A stretch of DNA of 64,000 nt, taken from positions 1-64,000 of the forward strand of contig JACQZN010000013.1 in NCBI GenBank assembly GCA_016213845.1, in the 5' to 3' direction. Every line of letters starts with the position of its first letter. The first letter of the stretch is position 1. The position numbers and the translations under genes were made by a program. Shown here piece by piece: positions 60,667 to 64,000 of this stretch. Source of the DNA: Candidatus Wallbacteria bacterium (lineage in GTDB: Bacteria > Muiribacteriota > UBA6191 > JACPRK01). The notes under the pieces were generated by a model. That model did not search any database, was not told the origin of the DNA, and was given only the letters and a program-made list of their open reading frames with translations.

Positions 60667-63600
60667 CATCGCGCCGAGCTCGCGCTCCAGAGAGCGCGCA
60701 AGATCCTCGAAGCTGCGGCTGCTCAGGACTCCGGACTTGGGCGGAACCGGGCGGGAGGCAGGCGAGGCAACGACCGGCTTCTTGACCGGCGCGGGAGACT
60801 CCTTCGTGAGGGCGTCGAGCCGCGCGATGAGCGCCTGGTCCCGCGCCGCCATGCGCCGCGACACCGCCGGGACTTTCCGGGGCATCACAGGTGACGACTC
60901 GACTCCACCTGTCCGGTTGTCAGTCCGTCCGCTCACCCGCGCGGGCGCGACCAGACTCGACACAACCGCTTCGGGTGCAGGACGCAGCGGCGCCGACGGG
61001 TGCGGTTGCCGGGATGAAGCCAGCTCCGGCTCATCCTCCAACGGCGCTGGACTCGCGCCCAGCTTGCGAAGCCGCTCGATGACCTCCCGGTCGGACGGCA
61101 CGCGGCTCGACGGCATGATTCTCTTCGGCCCAGCGGGCTTGGCCGCGGCCTTGACCGTCACCGGTGCGACACGGCGCGGCTCCGCCAGCTCATCGGCTTC
61201 GTGTTTCGTGGCCCGGCTCGCAGCCCTGGCGACCGGGATGACAGCTCGCACGGCGGCTCGCGCAACATCACTTGCGCCAGGTCGCGGCCTGGGCGCCGTG
61301 GGCTTCACTGCCTGACGCGGCGCAGCAGCCGCGCGCTCGCGACGCAGCTCGTCCAGCATCTGGTGATCCGGGGCCGCAGTCTTCGCGGCCTGGGCCTTCA
61401 ATCGCTCTGCCCGGAGCTCGCTCAAGAGCTCATGCTTCCCGCCACGAGGCTGCACAGCGGCGTTGGTGACCTTTCGATACTGCCGGACCACCGGCCGTTC
61501 GGCTTTCGCCAGCCGCTCCAGCCGCCGGGTGGCCGTCTCGATCCCGGTCGCAGCAGGCCTGACGATCTGCGCGCCGACCGCGCCGGGTTGCAGGCGGGCC
61601 TTCCTGGGACTCCCCTGCCCAGCGGGGGCGGCTTTCGCCAGGTCCGAGATGCGCTTCAAGGCCGCCAGGTCCTCCCGGGAGACCGCCTGCCGCCGCATCG
61701 CTTCACGGTGCTGCTTCACGACGGCCTCGAGGGCCGAGCTCCGCGGTCCGTCGCCATCTGCCTCGTCGTCCATCCCATCGTCGGCGCGACGCGCGCCAGG
61801 CATCACGATCGAGGGCCGCCGGCGAGCAGCCTTCTGAACTGCGAGAGACTTCTCCAGCTCGACTTCATCGGTCTCCTCGGCGCGCGCTGCCGCGGGCGCC
61901 GCAGCGGCAAACTTGGCTCCCGCGCGGCCCGCCTTGACGGCACCGGACGCACGCTCACGCGCAGCCACCTGAGCGATCGCCTCCGCCGCCGGCTTGAACT
62001 CCTTGCTGACGACCTTACCGCTGGCGTCGTACACGACCTTGGCGGAGCCCTCCTTGCCCTCGAGCACGCGCGTCGTACGGATCTCTCCGCCCTGGACGCC
62101 CCCAAGCTCCACTAGCGGCTCCAGCGCCAGTCGTGTCGGCGCCGCGGGGGCCACCGGACCGCCCGCGGCGGAGGCAACCGCCTGCGCCTCGGGGGCCGCC
62201 GCAGCCGGCTGGCTCGCGCTCGACACAGCGGTCGAAGCCTTGGTCGCCGGCGCCGCGGACTGCGAGCTAGTGTCGTACACATCGGGTCTGGGGGCCTTGT
62301 CCTGGAAGTCCAGGATGTAGGGAGTCAGCAGGAAGACCAGCTCCGAATCGGTTCGCTCGCGCTTCTTGTTGCGGAAAATCTTGTCGAGCAGCGGCACCTC
62401 TCCCAGCAGCGGGATCGGCGTGTCGTCGCTGTTCAACACCTGGTTGATGAAGCCGCCAAGCACGACGGTCTCGCCATTGCGAATGCGTAGCTTCGTGGTC
62501 GAATCCTGAGTGGTGCGATCGACTCCGAAACTCTTGATCTCGAGCACCTTCGTGACGCTGATCCGCATTTCCAGCGTGACCGAATCGTCGTTGTGAATCT
62601 GCGGCGTGACGTTCACCTGGACGCCGATCGGCACTTCTTGCGTGTTGAACGTCGTCTGCTGCTGGCCCGGCGTCAGTCCCGTCCCGAGCGTGGTGGCGGT
62701 GCTCTGGATCTGGATGTTTCGGATCTCGCCGATGTTGATCGTGGCCGGTGTGTTGTCGATGGCGCGCACCTTCGGGCTCTGCAGCGTCTTGGCTCCCGTC
62801 TTGGAGATCAGGTAGTTGATCTGCGTGCGGGTCGGGAACACGGCCGGCGGCCCCTGGTTCTGCGCGGCGATGCGGTCGATGTCCTTGATGCGGTCGAACT
62901 GGTTCACGGTGATGCTGTTGTTTGTGAACTTGAAGCCGAACTCGCGGTTGAAGCTCTCGCTCACCTGCAGGAACGACGTGTCGATCAGCACCTGCTTGGG
63001 CGCCACGTCGAACTTGTCCACCAAGTTCCGAACCAGCTTGAGGTCCTCCGGCGTGCCGTAGACCATCAGCGCTCGCGCGTCCTTGTTGTAGGAGATGCCG
63101 ATCGCCTTCATCCGCTCCACGATCTCCGAGCTGAGAGTCCGGTAGAGAAGCTGGAACTGCGTCACATCGATGTACGAGAGCTTCACGCTCTCGAGAATCT
63201 TTGCCGAGGGCACGTCCAGACGGCCAATGATGTGACCCAGCAGCCGCAGGTTCTCGTCGGTGTCGAAGGCGATGAGCGTGTTCGACTCCGAGCTGTAGGT
63301 CACGTTCTTCAGTCGATCCAGCACGCTCTTGTTGAGCTGCAGGTACTTCACGACCTCCTGGACGTTGGTGTATCTCAGCCGGAAGGAGCGACTCTTCTTC
63401 ACGCCGAAGTCGGCGGAGGCCGTCTGGCCGACGATGAAGATGGTCGTTTCGTTGAAGTGCACCGCCCGCAGCTTGTGGATCTGGAGGACCAGCTGGACGG
63501 CCTCTTCGATGCTCATCTCGCGCAGTACGGTGCCGACCTTGAGCTGCTTGAGCTTGGCCTCTTCCGGCATCACAAAGGTCACGTCCAGCAGCGATCCCAC

Positions 63601-63819
63601 CAGCTGGAAGAAGTCGTAAACGAACAGATCCGCAGCCGCCTCCGGGGTAGCGCCCTGCAGCTCGATCTTCTTCTTCGCCGCAATCGGCAGGGTCGGGAAG
63701 TCATTCAGGAAGAGCTCCGCGGCCTCGTCGGCATTGGCGTCGGACCCGGCGCCCATCGGAAGCGTGATTCCCAGAAGGCAGGCCAGCGCTACTAGCAGCA
63801 GCTCTCTCGGTTGTCTCAT
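60664..63819 (-). CDS. pilQ: Secretin (PilQ/GspD family) with very long C-terminal extension
   Basis: 1,051 residues from MRQPRELLLVALACLLGITL at 63819 (signal peptide); an ATG at 63888 would add 23 residues. Short N0/N1-like domains with SRSFRLRYTNVQEVVKYLQ and SVKLSYIDVTQFQLLYRTLS, then the secretin core (about 290-505) with NRKFG-type FNREFGFKFTNN, VRAIDNTPATINIGE, VPIGVQVNVTPQI, NGETVVLGGFINQ and VFLLTPYILD. Residues about 505-1,051 are Ala/Arg/Pro-rich low complexity, more than doubling the usual size. Secretins form the outer-membrane channel of pili or type II secretion; the neighbours favour a pilus. The stop codon begins a heptamer array. Confidence 0.92.
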   Translation of the reverse strand: MRQPRELLLVALACLLGITLPMGAGSDANADEAAELFLNDFPTLPIAAKKKIELQGATPEAAADLFVYDFFQLVGSLLDVTFVMPEEAKLKQLKVGTVLREMSIEEAVQLVLQIHKLRAVHFNETTIFIVGQTASADFGVKKSRSFRLRYTNVQEVVKYLQLNKSVLDRLKNVTYSSESNTLIAFDTDENLRLLGHIIGRLDVPSAKILESVKLSYIDVTQFQLLYRTLSSEIVERMKAIGISYNKDARALMVYGTPEDLKLVRNLVDKFDVAPKQVLIDTSFLQVSESFNREFGFKFTNNSITVNQFDRIKDIDRIAAQNQGPPAVFPTRTQINYLISKTGAKTLQSPKVRAIDNTPATINIGEIRNIQIQSTATTLGTGLTPGQQQTTFNTQEVPIGVQVNVTPQIHNDDSVTLEMRISVTKVLEIKSFGVDRTTQDSTTKLRIRNGETVVLGGFINQVLNSDDTPIPLLGEVPLLDKIFRNKKRERTDSELVFLLTPYILDFQDKAPRPDVYDTSSQSAAPATKASTAVSSASQPAAAAPEAQAVASAAGGPVAPAAPTRLALEPLVELGGVQGGEIRTTRVLEGKEGSAKVVYDASGKVVSKEFKPAAEAIAQVAARERASGAVKAGRAGAKFAAAAPAAARAEETDEVELEKSLAVQKAARRRPSIVMPGARRADDGMDDEADGDGPRSSALEAVVKQHREAMRRQAVSREDLAALKRISDLAKAAPAGQGSPRKARLQPGAVGAQIVRPAATGIETATRRLERLAKAERPVVRQYRKVTNAAVQPRGGKHELLSELRAERLKAQAAKTAAPDHQMLDELRRERAAAAPRQAVKPTAPRPRPGASDVARAAVRAVIPVARAASRATKHEADELAEPRRVAPVTVKAAAKPAGPKRIMPSSRVPSDREVIERLRKLGASPAPLEDEPELASSRQPHPSAPLRPAPEAVVSSLVAPARVSGRTDNRTGGVESSPVMPRKVPAVSRRMAARDQALIARLDALTKESPAPVKKPVVASPASRPVPPKSGVLSSRSFEDLARSLERELGAM

Positions 63820-64000
63820 GAAGCCGTCCAGCTCCTCCGTCCGCTTCGTGAAGCGCTTCTCGTGCACAAGTCGAACAAGAACACGCATCGCCCTGTCGAC
63901 TCTGTATCTCGTATCGACAGGAGCGCGCGCTCCGTCCAGTGCGCGGTCCTCCGGACCCGCCCGTACAAGTAGCGGGCTGGGCCCCCTACCGCGCGGAGCT
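63820..64000. other. Region upstream of the secretin gene
   Basis: About 180 bases to the end of the window. A GGAGGAG sequence lies 13 bases before the secretin ATG. No convincing promoter or further gene is seen. Confidence 0.4.

Overview
The window is GC-rich, gene-dense bacterial chromosome with genes on both strands. A secretin and several secreted proteins with signal peptides point to a Gram-negative (diderm) cell. The aminofutalosine synthase MqnE implies menaquinone synthesis by the futalosine route. Many HEAT/TPR proteins, a vWA surface protein, several prepilins and an Npt-like transporter fused to HEAT repeats fit an Acidobacteriota- or Myxococcota-like environmental bacterium. 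That placement is inference, because there is no rRNA or other marker here. I saw no tRNA, rRNA, CRISPR array, phage or intact insertion sequence.

Layout. 1-7.6 kb: the start of a glycosyltransferase, a TPR protein, a PAS/histidine-kinase hybrid whose receiver is degenerate, a scar made of two unrelated gene fragments, a HEAT/zinc-ribbon membrane protein and a large TPR protein. 8.2-9.9 kb: mqnE and a stand-alone cold-shock gene with its own promoter and terminator. 10.1-17.9 kb: a tightly coupled four-gene minus-strand operon (Npt-like/HEAT fusion, Cache-HAMP sensor without an output domain, two paralogous polytopic membrane proteins). 18-22.7 kb: a protein with a degenerate macro-like domain, a coiled-coil protein, a saccharopine-dehydrogenase-like protein and a PEGA protein. 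22.8-34.2 kb: a type IV pilus region with pilC, five prepilin/pseudopilin genes, an NtrC-type regulator, an unusual histidine kinase, and an ABC exporter plus TPR protein resembling the Myxococcus PilGHI arrangement. 34.4-48.7 kb: secreted M14 and M36 peptidases, ddl, an AI-2E-type permease, nrnA, a GT-C-like protein, a receiver/ATPase protein lacking its histidine, and an HNH nuclease. 48.9-55.4 kb: a three-gene operon of exported proteins (Ig-like repeats, TPR, vWA). 55.4-63.8 kb: a PilB/GspE ATPase, a HAD phosphatase, an aminotransferase, a GspG-like prepilin and a secretin.

The main functional theme is a dispersed type IV pilus / type II secretion-like machine (PilC, PilB/GspE, secretin, about six prepilins). 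It has its own two-component system: a sensor combining TPR, a protein-kinase-like pseudokinase and a histidine-kinase ATPase, and a sigma-54 activator. A good -24/-12 sigma-54 promoter lies just upstream of the first pilin gene of the cluster. 

The most unusual observations are: that pseudokinase-histidine kinase; two other signalling proteins that have lost key phosphotransfer residues (Asp to Glu in one receiver, His to Gly in one kinase); the coupled operon at 10-18 kb; the exported vWA/Ig/TPR operon; and short heptanucleotide tandem arrays that begin at the stop codons of at least four genes and place a stop triplet in all three frames.
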